From CAYNDB01 sp964395915 (GTDB lineage Bacteria > Nitrospinota_A > UBA7883 > JAJRTC01): a stretch of 31,674 nucleotides of DNA. The DNA lies in NCBI GenBank assembly GCA_964395915.1, contig CAYNDB010000013.1, positions 1 through 31,674 on the forward strand, in the 5' to 3' direction. The position numbers were made by a program, and so were the translations under genes. Below, in pieces: positions 1 to 7,987 of this stretch. The notes beneath the pieces were generated by a model. That model worked only from the letters and a program-made list of their open reading frames with translations, did no database searches and was not told the origin of the DNA. Each line of letters starts with the position of its first letter. Positions within the stretch are counted from its first letter, which is position 1.

Positions 1-305
1 GCGTTAAAATGGACGACCTCAGATATGTCGCCTACGAAATGGCTTATTTTTCCAAATGTTTTAGCGCTTATATAAACCGGTATTTTCAGCTTTCGCGATA
101 TCACGCCAACACCTTTTGCGTGGTCGCTATGCTCATGGGTGACCACAACCCCCTTGATAAGGGCAGGATCGAGCCCAGCCTCTTTTAGCCTTTTCAAGAT
201 TTCCTTGGCCGAGAAGCCGGCGTCCAAAAGCAGGGCCGAGTTTTCATCGCCGATATAAATACAGTTGCCTGACGAGCCGGAGCCTAACGCGCATATCCGC
301 ATCAT
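1..305 (-). CDS. MBL-fold metallo-hydrolase, WalJ/YycJ-like (3' end outside window)
   Basis: Only the first ~101 residues are present; the gene runs off the left edge. The N-terminus reads MMRICALGSGSSGNC, the LGSGSSGNC opening typical of the YycJ/WalJ branch of metallo-beta-lactamase-fold proteins, followed by LLLDAGFSAKEILKRL and the metal-binding motif THEHSDH (H-x-H-x-D-H) near residues 59-65. Family members are dinuclear-metal nucleases or phosphodiesterases, some with 5'-3' exonuclease activity; the exact substrate here is inferred only. The start codon overlaps the stop of the preceding gene as ATGA (bases 302-305), so translation is probably coupled, and it is the seventh and last visible gene of the operon. 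A second ATG three bases further in is equally possible as the start. Confidence 0.9.
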   Translation of the reverse strand, partial: MMRICALGSGSSGNCIYIGDENSALLLDAGFSAKEILKRLKEAGLDPALIKGVVVTHEHSDHAKGVGVISRKLKIPVYISAKTFGKISHFVGDISEVVHFN

Positions 306-1267
306 CGCATTTTCTCCCCTTCGTTTAGAAGCAGATGATATATCAGCGGTATCAATATCTCATGATGGCCTGTTATCGATATACCCTTACCAGCGCCCTG
401 TATCGGCCTGTTTACGACGTTTACAGCGGGGCGATAGTGCTGGATCATATCGAGATTGACCGTGGTAAAGTTCGTTACATCGGCGCCCAGGTTCCTTGCG
501 GCGGATAGAGCCTTGATAAATATTTCGGGCAGTAAAACCGCCGATCCAATGTTCAGATACACCCCACCGTTTCCCATTTCCGACACTATGCCTGTGAACA
601 GCTTAAAATCGTTCAACGTGGCGCGGCCAGTCGCTTCCCCGTCTATATCAGGATGAATATGCACAATGTCCGTTCCGATAGCGGAATGGATAGTGACCGG
701 CTTTTTGAGCTCCCACCCTTGCGCCATAATCGACACGGCTCTATTTGACATTTTTTCATCAGCGATATATCGGCCCAACGCCTCGCCTATGCCGGTGGCT
801 CCTGTGGCGAATTTTCCTAAAGCGTTATTGTAATGAGCCGATGTCTCCTCCACCATGCCGAACCGTCCCTCTTTTATCTCCAGGGCAACATTCTCGCTCG
901 TGGCTCCGTGGAACGCGATTTCGAGGTCGTGCACAGCTCCAGCTCCGTTCATCGCAACAGCGTCTATGTATCCTCGCCCCATCATGTCGATAATGACAGG
1001 CGACAGGCCAACCTTTATTACATGCGCTCCCATGCCCACCATGACAGGCTTGCCTATCTCTTTGGCGTTGCGGATGGCTTTTACAACTTCCTTTAGGGCG
1101 GTAGCTTTTAATGCGGAGGGTAAAAGGTCGGCAAGCTTTCCCGTTTTGCCATATGCGTCAATGTCGGCGAACATGCCTGTATTGACCAGACTTTTTCGTT
1201 TTTCTATAGGATATGAAACAATTTTTGAGAAATCGGCCTGTTGGAACTTATATTTTTGTTCAGACAT
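302..1267 (-). CDS. deoxyhypusine synthase-like protein of unknown substrate
   Basis: A 321-residue protein with the layout of the deoxyhypusine synthase family (NAD-dependent transfer of an aminobutyl group from spermidine). Visible landmarks are AMNGAGAVHDLEIAFHG (about 105-121), the segment KKPVTIHSAIGTDIVHIHPD (188-207), and GNGGVYLNIGSAVLLPEIF (232-250) followed by KALSAARNLGADVTNF. These match the order of the corresponding blocks in eukaryotic and archaeal enzymes. The catalytic-lysine region is not conserved as such; the C-terminal segment reads VNRPIQGAGKGISITGHHE, with a lysine at about 294 that I cannot align firmly to the catalytic lysine. Bacteria lack eIF5A, the classical substrate, so the function is unknown. 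It sits 11 bases after hldE and overlaps the next gene by four bases, so it is co-transcribed with LPS heptose genes. Confidence 0.8.
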   Translation of the reverse strand: MSEQKYKFQQADFSKIVSYPIEKRKSLVNTGMFADIDAYGKTGKLADLLPSALKATALKEVVKAIRNAKEIGKPVMVGMGAHVIKVGLSPVIIDMMGRGYIDAVAMNGAGAVHDLEIAFHGATSENVALEIKEGRFGMVEETSAHYNNALGKFATGATGIGEALGRYIADEKMSNRAVSIMAQGWELKKPVTIHSAIGTDIVHIHPDIDGEATGRATLNDFKLFTGIVSEMGNGGVYLNIGSAVLLPEIFIKALSAARNLGADVTNFTTVNLDMIQHYRPAVNVVNRPIQGAGKGISITGHHEILIPLIYHLLLNEGEKMR

Positions 1268-1278
1268 GTAATCCGCTC

Positions 1279-2742
1279 TTAGTCACCGTATTTTTTTAAT
1301 ATTTTTTCTATTATGCCGGAAGTCGATTTCCCGTCGACCAATGGAATTATCTCAACCTTGCCGCCGCTTTTCTCCACAATATCTTTGCCGACAACTTTTT
1401 GAGCCGTATAATCGCCACCTTTAACCAATACATCCGGCTTGATCGCTTTTATCAGGCGCAACGGCGTGTCTTCATTAAACAATATAACGCCATCCACGCA
1501 ATCGAGCGCCGCTATTATATGTAGCCTGTCATCCTCGCCAAGCAGTGGCCTTTTTTTACCTTTAAGGCGGCGGATAGATTTGTCGCTGTTGATGCCGACC
1601 AGTAACGTATCGCCAAAAGTTCTGGCTTTCTGTAAAAGCTTTACGTGTCCCGCGTGCAAAAGGTCGAAGCAACCATTTGTAAAAACCACCGTTTTATTCT
1701 GTGCGCGCTTCCTGGAAACAAATGATGAAGCCTGCGGCAGGGTAAACGTTTTACCTTCACCCGGTCCGCTCGACTTAAGTTTCGCCAGCGTTTCATCTTT
1801 CGTGACAGCCCACGCGCCAACACGGCCAACTTCTATTCCAGCGGCAATATTGGAAATTCTGGAGGAATCCTCCAGCGACTCTCCGGAAAACAACATGACC
1901 CCCGCCACAGCGATGACAGTATCCCCCGCGCCCGATACGTCGAACACCTCCAAAGCGTCGACCGGGATGTGGACGCTTTCGCTATTGGGACGGAACAGAG
2001 TCATCCCCTCAGAGCCTCTTGTAATCAGCAGGTTTTTGGCTTTGGTGGTTTCAAATAATTTCTTTGAAACGCGGTTGTAATCAGCAAGTTTTTTTATTTC
2101 TATACCAGTAGCTTCAGCCGCCTCTTTTTTGTTGGGAGTAATAAGCTCCGCTCCCTTATATATGGAATAATCGTTTCCCTTAGGATCGACTATCACCTTT
2201 TTCTTCGCTTTTCGGCAAAGCGTGAAAAGCTTTGTCAAAAATTTCCGCGGCATCGCCCCCTTGCCATAATCGGAGACTATCACGCCATCGCATTTCCCAA
2301 GCGCCTTTTGCGTATTGGCCAGTAATTTGGCGATCGTCTCATCGGAAACGTCCTCCCGCCTCTCCCTGTCGACTCGCAACATCTGTTGCCGCAACGCAAG
2401 AAATCTAGTTTTTATGGTCGTTTGCCGCTCAGCGTCGGCCACGATCCCGCTCGCGCCGATACCATAATGCTTGAGGAGCTTTTTAAGCGCTTTTGCGGGC
2501 TCATCCTTGCCAAGCGCTCCTATGAGACTGACCTTCGCGCCAAACGCCGCCACTGTAGCCGCCACGTTCGCCGCGCCGCCCAATGTCTCGCTCTCATCGG
2601 TCACATCCAGCACCTGAGCCGGGGATTCCGGCGATATCCGTTCAATATTGCCCGTCACGTACCGGTCCAGAATAATGTCGCCTATCACCAATACTGAGAC
2701 AGGGCGCGTTGACGAGAGAATGTCGTATAGCCGTTCGTTCAT
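1279..2742 (-). CDS. hldE: bifunctional heptose 7-phosphate kinase / heptose 1-phosphate adenylyltransferase
   Basis: A full-length 487-residue fusion of two enzymes of the ADP-L-glycero-D-manno-heptose pathway, which makes the inner-core heptose of LPS in the cytoplasm. Residues 1 to about 330 are a ribokinase/PfkB-type kinase: GGAANVAATVAAFGA near the N-terminus and VFDVSGAGDT, with catalytic Asp at about 274. Residues about 350-487 are a nucleotidyltransferase with NGCFDLLHAGH (356-366, the HxGH motif) and the later SDKSIRRLKG segment. Length and domain order match E. coli HldE. It follows gmhA by five bases, so isomerase, kinase and adenylyltransferase are consecutive. The phosphatase gmhB and epimerase hldD that complete the pathway are not in this window. 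Confidence 0.96.
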   Translation of the reverse strand: MNERLYDILSSTRPVSVLVIGDIILDRYVTGNIERISPESPAQVLDVTDESETLGGAANVAATVAAFGAKVSLIGALGKDEPAKALKKLLKHYGIGASGIVADAERQTTIKTRFLALRQQMLRVDRERREDVSDETIAKLLANTQKALGKCDGVIVSDYGKGAMPRKFLTKLFTLCRKAKKKVIVDPKGNDYSIYKGAELITPNKKEAAEATGIEIKKLADYNRVSKKLFETTKAKNLLITRGSEGMTLFRPNSESVHIPVDALEVFDVSGAGDTVIAVAGVMLFSGESLEDSSRISNIAAGIEVGRVGAWAVTKDETLAKLKSSGPGEGKTFTLPQASSFVSRKRAQNKTVVFTNGCFDLLHAGHVKLLQKARTFGDTLLVGINSDKSIRRLKGKKRPLLGEDDRLHIIAALDCVDGVILFNEDTPLRLIKAIKPDVLVKGGDYTAQKVVGKDIVEKSGGKVEIIPLVDGKSTSGIIEKILKKYGD

Positions 2743-2747
2743 CGTTT

Positions 2748-3320
2748 CTACTCCATGAACTCTTTCTCAACCATCTCGCAGACCAGATGGGCGATCATTA
2801 TATGAGCCTCCTGGATACGGGGCGTGTCATCGGACGGAACCACGATTGCGATATCAGCAAGGTCTTTCATCGCCCCACCATCTTTACCGAGAAGACAGAC
2901 TGTGGTGACACCTGATACTCTAGCCGCTTTTAACGCTTCCACGAGGTTTTCCGATTGTCCCGATGTCGAGATTGCCCAGAAGATATCTCCAGGTTTCGAA
3001 AGCGCCTCAACCTGGCGTGAGAAAACCTTTTCAAAACCAAAATCATTGCCGATAGCTGTTAAGGCCGAAGTGTCGGTCGTAAGCGCAATCGCGGCGATAG
3101 GGGGCCTGTTCACCAAATATCTACCGACAAATTCAGCGGCAATATGCTGTGCGTCGGCGGCTGAACCACCGTTGCCCGCCAGAAGGACTTTTCCTCCAGC
3201 CTGGATAGTTTTTATAACAGCTTTGGAAATCTCGGCGATACTATCCGCAAGGCCATCGTCCAGCATGCGCAGCTTAAGAGCGGCTGATTCTTTAATCCCT
3301 TCGGTTATCTTGTCTTTCAA
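2748..3320 (-). CDS. gmhA: sedoheptulose 7-phosphate isomerase
   Basis: This 190-residue SIS-domain protein converts sedoheptulose 7-phosphate to D-glycero-D-manno-heptose 7-phosphate, the first step toward ADP-heptose for LPS. The phosphosugar-binding block GNGGSAADAQH spans 49-59. The four zinc ligands known from E. coli GmhA (H61, E65, Q172, H180) have clear counterparts here at H59, E63, Q170 and H178, each offset by two, which argues for a working enzyme rather than a generic SIS protein. A second SIS landmark, AISTSGQSENLVEALKAA, lies mid-protein. It begins one base after the radC stop and is followed five bases later by hldE. Confidence 0.96.
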   Translation of the reverse strand: MKDKITEGIKESAALKLRMLDDGLADSIAEISKAVIKTIQAGGKVLLAGNGGSAADAQHIAAEFVGRYLVNRPPIAAIALTTDTSALTAIGNDFGFEKVFSRQVEALSKPGDIFWAISTSGQSENLVEALKAARVSGVTTVCLLGKDGGAMKDLADIAIVVPSDDTPRIQEAHIMIAHLVCEMVEKEFME

Positions 3321-3321
3321 T

Positions 3322-4023
3322 TTACAGGTTTCCCTCGTCAGAGAATGAATAGTAGTTATTCTCCCCGATGATGATATGGTCCAACACCTTGATGCCTACC
3401 ATTTTTCCGGCTTCGACAAGACGGCGGGTATAATTTATATCCTCATCGCTTGGCTCAGGGTCACCGGTTGGATGATTGTGCATGAGTATCACCGCATGGG
3501 CCGATTCCCGTATGGCGGGATTGAATATTTCTCTCGGATGGGCCACGGAACTTGTAAGCCCTCCCTCAGCAATGGTGACAGATTTGATAGGCTTGTTCTT
3601 GGCGTTGAGCAACACGATCTTAAATATTTCCCTTTTCAGGTTTTTCATCTTGGGCATATAGACGTCCACAACATCTTCACTGCTGCGATAAACACTATTT
3701 GCGCTTTTTGATGACGAAACAAACCTGCGGCCAATCTCAAGTCCGGCCTTAATAATTATAGCTTTTCCATTACCTATGCCGTTTACCTTGCATAGCTCAT
3801 CGATCGATGCTGAGTCTATCCCTGAAAGGTCGTCAAATTCCTTTAGCAGATCCCTTGCCAGGTCGACCGAGTTTTTCCCACCAGAGCCGGATTCTACAAG
3901 GATGGCGAGAAGCTCTGAATCAGACAGGTATGCGCCACCATGAGCGATAAATTTCTCCTTTGGCCTGTCATTCTCAGGCCAATCCTTCAAAGCCTCTCTA
4001 TAATATTTTTTTGTGGAACCCAT
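3322..4023 (-). CDS. radC: RadC/UPF0758 family JAMM-domain protein
   Basis: A 233-residue member of the RadC family. The N-terminus carries the usual ENDRPKEKF...LSDSELLAIL opening (residues 17-42), then a helix-hairpin-helix element with the VNGIGNGKA turn (80-88), then a JAMM/MPN+ metalloprotease-like domain with HNHPTGDPEPSDED (182-195), supplying two His, a Ser and an Asp for zinc. Despite the name, a direct role of RadC in DNA repair has not held up, and the biochemical function is unsettled. The gene lies five bases after uxs and one base before gmhA, so it is embedded in a sugar-nucleotide/LPS operon. A second, divergent copy lies at 11043-11828. Confidence 0.94.
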   Translation of the reverse strand: MGSTKKYYREALKDWPENDRPKEKFIAHGGAYLSDSELLAILVESGSGGKNSVDLARDLLKEFDDLSGIDSASIDELCKVNGIGNGKAIIIKAGLEIGRRFVSSSKSANSVYRSSEDVVDVYMPKMKNLKREIFKIVLLNAKNKPIKSVTIAEGGLTSSVAHPREIFNPAIRESAHAVILMHNHPTGDPEPSDEDINYTRRLVEAGKMVGIKVLDHIIIGENNYYSFSDEGNL

Positions 4024-4028
4024 AACCT

Positions 4029-4982
4029 TTATGGCGCGGGACTCTCTTTTTCAATTATGGTTTTGTAGTATTCAACAGTTTTGGCAAATCCCTCAGCCAG
4101 AGTGACTTTTGGAGCCCATCCCAGTTCTTTTTTTGCCCGGCTTATGTCCGGCTTTCTAACTTTAGGGTCGTCTATAGGCAAAGACTCGTTTATTATCTTG
4201 CTACTTGAGCCTGTATATTCAAGGGCCATTTTCGCAAGGTTGAGTATCGACATCTCCTCGGGGTTACCAAGGTTGACAGGGTCCTGATAGTCGGATTTCA
4301 ACAGCCTTACTATCCCGTCCACAAGATCTGTCACATAACAAAAGGAGCGTGTCTGCCCCCCATCGCCATATACGGTAAGGTCTTTTCCCTCCAACGCCTG
4401 GCAGATAAAGTTGGACACTGCGCGTCCGTCATCTTTCCGCATTCTGGGGCCGAATGTATTGAAGATCCTGACTATTCTTGTATCCAGCCCGCGAGCGCGA
4501 CGATATGCCATAGTCGCGGCTTCGGCATACCTTTTCGCTTCGTCATAGCATGATCGAGGCCCAATAGGGTTTACATTGCCCCAGTAATCTTCCCGCTGAG
4601 GGTTTATTTCAGGATCACCATATACTTCCGATGTGCTGGCAAGCAGAAACACCGCGTTATTTTCAAGAGCGATATCGAGCGCGGCATGTGTGCCGGCTGA
4701 GCTTACAAGCAACGTTTCGATGGGAATTCTCAGGTAATCCGGAGGTGAAGCAGGCGACGCGAAATGTAAAACAAAGTCAAAAGGACCGACAACACCGTCC
4801 AATCCCTTTGAAACATCCCGCTCATAAAACTTGAACCTGTCGGAGTTTATATTTTCGACATTCCCCCTGACGCCTGTGACAAGATTGTCTACACATACGA
4901 CCTCATCTCCTTCACTCAGGAAACGTTCGCAAAGATACGACCCTATAAAACCGGCTCCGCCGGTTATCAATACACGTGACAT
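4029..4982 (-). CDS. uxs: UDP-glucuronate decarboxylase (UDP-xylose synthase)
   Basis: A 317-residue extended short-chain dehydrogenase. The NAD-binding motif GGAGFIG is at 8-14, the catalytic STSEVYG segment at 116-122 and the YxxxK pair at Y146/K150. The stretch EDYWGNVNPIGPRSCYDEAK (131-150) is characteristic of UDP-glucuronate decarboxylases and separates it from dTDP-glucose dehydratases and UDP-glucose epimerases. It should convert UDP-glucuronate to UDP-xylose in the cytoplasm. The upstream neighbour, ending 15 bases before, is UDP-glucose dehydrogenase, which makes its substrate; that pairing supports the call. No transmembrane segment is seen, so it resembles the soluble bacterial form. 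Confidence 0.92.
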   Translation of the reverse strand: MSRVLITGGAGFIGSYLCERFLSEGDEVVCVDNLVTGVRGNVENINSDRFKFYERDVSKGLDGVVGPFDFVLHFASPASPPDYLRIPIETLLVSSAGTHAALDIALENNAVFLLASTSEVYGDPEINPQREDYWGNVNPIGPRSCYDEAKRYAEAATMAYRRARGLDTRIVRIFNTFGPRMRKDDGRAVSNFICQALEGKDLTVYGDGGQTRSFCYVTDLVDGIVRLLKSDYQDPVNLGNPEEMSILNLAKMALEYTGSSSKIINESLPIDDPKVRKPDISRAKKELGWAPKVTLAEGFAKTVEYYKTIIEKESPAP

Positions 4983-4997
4983 AAGCTCCTCATAGCG

Positions 4998-6290
4998 TTA
5001 TCCCCGTCCGACGCCGAAATATTCGAAACCGATTGCGCGGGTACGGTCAGGATCGTAAATATTTCTTCCATCGAAAATCACAGGGCTTTTCATCGATTTT
5101 TTGATTCTTTCCATATCCAGAAAGCGGAATTCCCGCCATTCGGTAACTACAATAAGCGCGTCAGCGGAATCTACGGCTTCATAAGCGTTTTCGCAATAAG
5201 TAATATCCGGCATTCCCGTTTTGGCGTTTTCCATCGCCACAGGGTCATATGCTTTAATCTTCGCGCCCCCTTCTAACAACATCTTTATTATCTCCACAGA
5301 TTTCGCTTCACGCATATCGTCGGTATCCGGCTTGAACGCAAGGCCAAGCACGCCAAAAACGCACCCCGTGGTGTCAGGAAACCTGTCTAATATCCGTTTA
5401 ACAAAATGACTGACCCGGTTCTCATTAATCTCCATTACATCTTTCAACAAGGAAAACTCCGCGCCAAGCTTTCCGGAAGTGTGGATAAGGGATAATACAT
5501 CTTTAGGGAAACACGAACCGCCAAACCCTAACCCGGCGTTTAGGAAATCCTTCCCTATTCGTTTATCAGCGCCAACTCCTTTCGCCACGTCGTTAACGTT
5601 GGCCCCCACTTTTTCACAAATATCAGAAATTGCGTTTATAAACGAAATTTTGGTGGCCAGGAAAGAATTTGAGGCGTATTTGATTAACTCCGCCGACTCG
5701 ACATCGGTAATGAGCATCGGCGCGCCAAGGGTGGCGTATAGCTCTAGAAGTTTCATCGCCACCTTTTTTGTCGGGGCGCCTATAACTACTCTGTCCGGGT
5801 TTAACGCATCTCCGATCGCAGAGCCTTCCCTTAAAAATTCAGGATTTGAAACAACATCGAAATCGCTGTCATTGGTTTTCGTTTCATTTATTACGCGCCG
5901 GACAAGATCGCCCGTTCCAACCGGCACGGTGCTTTTGTTTACTACGATCTTGTATCCATTTAAATGTTTGCCGATGGTCCTGGCGGCGGATTCTATGTAT
6001 GTAAGGTCGGTCTCTCCATCATCTTTCGGTGGAGTGCCAACGCATATGAACACAACCTCGGCCTGTGCGACTCCTTTATCCACGTCTATGGAAAAATTCA
6101 GACGGTTCTCGTCCATATTGCGCTTGACCATCTCTTCCAGGCCAGGCTCATATATCGGCATTATCTTTTTATTGAGAGATTCCACCTTGCCGACGTCAAC
6201 ATCCACACATTCGATTTCATTGCCCAAATCCGCAAATACAGCCGCAGTGACAAGCCCCACATAGCCAGAGCCAATAACACAAATACGCAT
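4998..6290 (-). CDS. ugd: UDP-glucose 6-dehydrogenase
   Basis: A 430-residue enzyme oxidising UDP-glucose to UDP-glucuronate with two NAD+. The N-terminal Rossmann motif is GSGYVG (7-12), NPEFLREG lies at 149-156, the catalytic cysteine is C260 in GFGGSCFPKD, and K204 in ELIKYASNSF is the conserved active-site lysine. Length and motif order are standard for the family. ATG at 6288-6290 is preceded by AGAGGG, a good ribosome site, and ends in the ACT spacer. As the first gene of the operon it feeds uxs immediately downstream. A candidate promoter with a perfect TATAAT lies about 50 bases upstream. Confidence 0.96.
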   Translation of the reverse strand: MRICVIGSGYVGLVTAAVFADLGNEIECVDVDVGKVESLNKKIMPIYEPGLEEMVKRNMDENRLNFSIDVDKGVAQAEVVFICVGTPPKDDGETDLTYIESAARTIGKHLNGYKIVVNKSTVPVGTGDLVRRVINETKTNDSDFDVVSNPEFLREGSAIGDALNPDRVVIGAPTKKVAMKLLELYATLGAPMLITDVESAELIKYASNSFLATKISFINAISDICEKVGANVNDVAKGVGADKRIGKDFLNAGLGFGGSCFPKDVLSLIHTSGKLGAEFSLLKDVMEINENRVSHFVKRILDRFPDTTGCVFGVLGLAFKPDTDDMREAKSVEIIKMLLEGGAKIKAYDPVAMENAKTGMPDITYCENAYEAVDSADALIVVTEWREFRFLDMERIKKSMKSPVIFDGRNIYDPDRTRAIGFEYFGVGRG

Positions 6291-6341
6291 AGTTTCCCTC
6301 TTAAATGGTAACTATCAGGTTAAAAATAAGTAAAGTTAGTT

Positions 6342-6372
6342 ATTATAACCAAATATCCGCCACATGACGCAA
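6342..6372 (-). promoter_or_regulatory. candidate sigma-70 promoter for the ugd operon
   Basis: On the minus strand a perfect TATAAT (plus 6342-6347) is preceded 18-19 bases upstream by TGCGTC/TTGCGT (plus 6366-6372), a weak -35. The expected start lies near 6335, giving a leader of about 45 bases before the ugd ATG. It begins directly after the glnA terminator, which is where a promoter for the next leftward unit is expected. Assigned by motif only. Confidence 0.5.
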
Positions 6373-6414
6373 AAAACCCGATCACCTGCGGTTTAACCTG
6401 CAAGTGACCGGGTT
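6371..6414 (-). terminator. intrinsic terminator of glnA
   Basis: Plus 6375-6414 forms an inverted repeat (AACCCGATCACCTGC / GCAAGTGACCGGGTT, with a few mismatches), bordered on the left by six A (6371-6376), i.e. a U-run at the 3' end of a leftward transcript. It lies 27 bases after the glnA stop and separates glnA from the ugd operon. Confidence 0.8.
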
Positions 6415-6441
6415 AATTTCTTTACTAAAGCCTGTTACAGG

Positions 6442-7854
6442 CTAGATATCGTAGTACATGGTGAATTCGTACGGATGAGGTCTGAGCCTTAGTTCGCCAA
6501 TCTCATTCTCACGTTTGTAAGATATCCACATATCGATAACGTCCTGGGTAAACACGTCACCTTTAAGCAGAAAGTCGTGATCCGCCTCAAGAGCGTCGAT
6601 AGCTTCTTCCAGCGTCGCGGGCAGAGACGGCACCTCCGCCAGCTCTTCTGGCGTAAGACCATAAATATCTTTGTCAAGCGGATCGCCTGGATCGATCTTG
6701 TTCTGGATACCGTCAAGACCAGCCATAAGCATCGCAGAGAAAGCAAGATATCCGTTACAGCTCGGATCAGGGAAACGAAGCTCAATGCGTTTCGCTTTCG
6801 GACTAGGTGAATACATAGGAATCCTGATCGCCGCCGAGCGGTTCCGTGAAGAATACGCAAGGTTCACAGGAGCTTCAAAGCCCGGAACAAGACGTTTGTA
6901 CGAATTGGTTGTCGGCGCCGCTAAAGCGGCAAGAGCCTTTGCGTGCTTTAAAATTCCGCCAATATAGTGCAGGCACATCTCCGACACGCCGCTATATCCG
7001 TCACCAGCAAAAAGCGGTTTGCCATCTTTCCAGATTGACTGGTGGACGTGCATACCGGAGCCATTGTCGTTCCATACAGGTTTCGGCATGAATGTAACGG
7101 TTTTGCCGTTCTGTTTCGCAACATTCTTGATGATGTATTTAAACAACATCAGCTTGTCCGCCATCTCAAGCAGCGGGGAAAAACGCATGTCTATCTCGGC
7201 CTGACCACCAGTGGCCACTTCGTGGTGGTGCGCCTCGATCTGGATACCGCACTGCTGCATCACCATCACCATGTCGGACCTTAGGTCCATATAGCTGTCC
7301 GTTGGCGGAACAGGGAAATATCCCTCTTTATATCGAGGTTTATGCCCAAGGTTCGGGCCTTCGTCAGCGCCGGTGTTCCACTGAGCTTCAACGGAATCAA
7401 CAGCATAAAAGGCTCCCGACTCGTCCGAATGGTACCTGATATCGTCGAAAATGAAGAACTCGGCTTCCGGGCCGAAATAAACAGTGTCGCCGATACCGGT
7501 CGACTTCAGATACTCCTCAGCCTTCCTGGCGACGTTTCTCGGATCACGAGAGTAATTCTCTTTTGTAATCGGGTCCACAATATACGCAACCATCGACAAC
7601 GTCGGGTACTTAGTGAAAGGATCCATCATAGCCGTAGTGGGATCCGGGATAATCAGCATGTCGGAGGCGTGTATCGCCTGCCATCCACGTATCGATGATC
7701 CGTCAAAACCCCAGCCGTCAGTAAAAACGTCTTCATTTAGCTCGGAAATTGGGTATGTGCAGTGTTGCCACATACCTGGAAAATCCATAAACTTGATGTC
7801 AACCATCTCGGCCTTCTCGGCCTTTGCTAAAGCTAATACCTCACTTGGCGTCAT
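6442..7854 (-). CDS. glnA: type I glutamine synthetase
   Basis: A 470-residue GSI that condenses glutamate and ammonium to glutamine. Landmarks are WGFDGSSIRGW, EAEFFIFD, EAHHHEVATGGQAEID, NGSGMHVHQS, and the adenylylation-site loop with Tyr at about 398 (DKDIYGLTPEE), matching Tyr397 of the E. coli enzyme; this indicates the GSI-beta form, likely switched by adenylylation. The start chosen is ATG 7852-7854, giving MTPSEVLALAK and near-E. coli length (469 residues), with GGAGGAGA just upstream; an in-frame TTG six codons earlier lies within that ribosome site and is rejected. It follows amtB on the same strand across a structured spacer, so ammonium uptake, sensing and assimilation are clustered. 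Confidence 0.97.
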   Translation of the reverse strand: MTPSEVLALAKAEKAEMVDIKFMDFPGMWQHCTYPISELNEDVFTDGWGFDGSSIRGWQAIHASDMLIIPDPTTAMMDPFTKYPTLSMVAYIVDPITKENYSRDPRNVARKAEEYLKSTGIGDTVYFGPEAEFFIFDDIRYHSDESGAFYAVDSVEAQWNTGADEGPNLGHKPRYKEGYFPVPPTDSYMDLRSDMVMVMQQCGIQIEAHHHEVATGGQAEIDMRFSPLLEMADKLMLFKYIIKNVAKQNGKTVTFMPKPVWNDNGSGMHVHQSIWKDGKPLFAGDGYSGVSEMCLHYIGGILKHAKALAALAAPTTNSYKRLVPGFEAPVNLAYSSRNRSAAIRIPMYSPSPKAKRIELRFPDPSCNGYLAFSAMLMAGLDGIQNKIDPGDPLDKDIYGLTPEELAEVPSLPATLEEAIDALEADHDFLLKGDVFTQDVIDMWISYKRENEIGELRLRPHPYEFTMYYDI

Positions 7855-7870
7855 TTGCTCTCCTCCCCTC

Positions 7871-7971
7871 AAAAAGGAAAAAAATAAAATTAAATAAATA
7901 TATATCCGGAGACGCCGCCACCACCTCTGGCTTGAGGGTTGCCAGAGAGATAAGCGACAATCTCCGGATAT
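7871..7971 (-). terminator. branched hairpin plus T-rich tract between amtB and glnA
   Basis: A perfect 11-bp inverted repeat (ATATCCGGAGA at 7902-7912 with TCTCCGGATAT at 7961-7971) encloses a second perfect 7-bp hairpin (CTCTGGC 7925-7931 with GCCAGAG 7941-7947). In the leftward transcript the structure is followed by a long T-rich tract (plus A-rich 7871-7901) and then, within about 20 bases, the glnA ribosome site. It looks like an intrinsic terminator for the porin-PII-amtB unit, but its closeness to glnA also allows an attenuator role. A TGGCA-N9-GC sixteen-mer (plus 7929-7944) weakly resembles a sigma-54 promoter. Confidence 0.6.
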
Positions 7972-7987
7972 TTAGCCTCTAAACCTG

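Noticed and set aside
1439..2080. 213-codon plus-strand open frame
   Set aside because: It lies wholly antisense to hldE, whose motifs are intact; the composition is Ser/Leu-rich as expected for a shadow frame.
5479..6264. 261-codon plus-strand open frame
   Set aside because: Antisense to ugd, which has all catalytic motifs; no ribosome site or recognisable domain.
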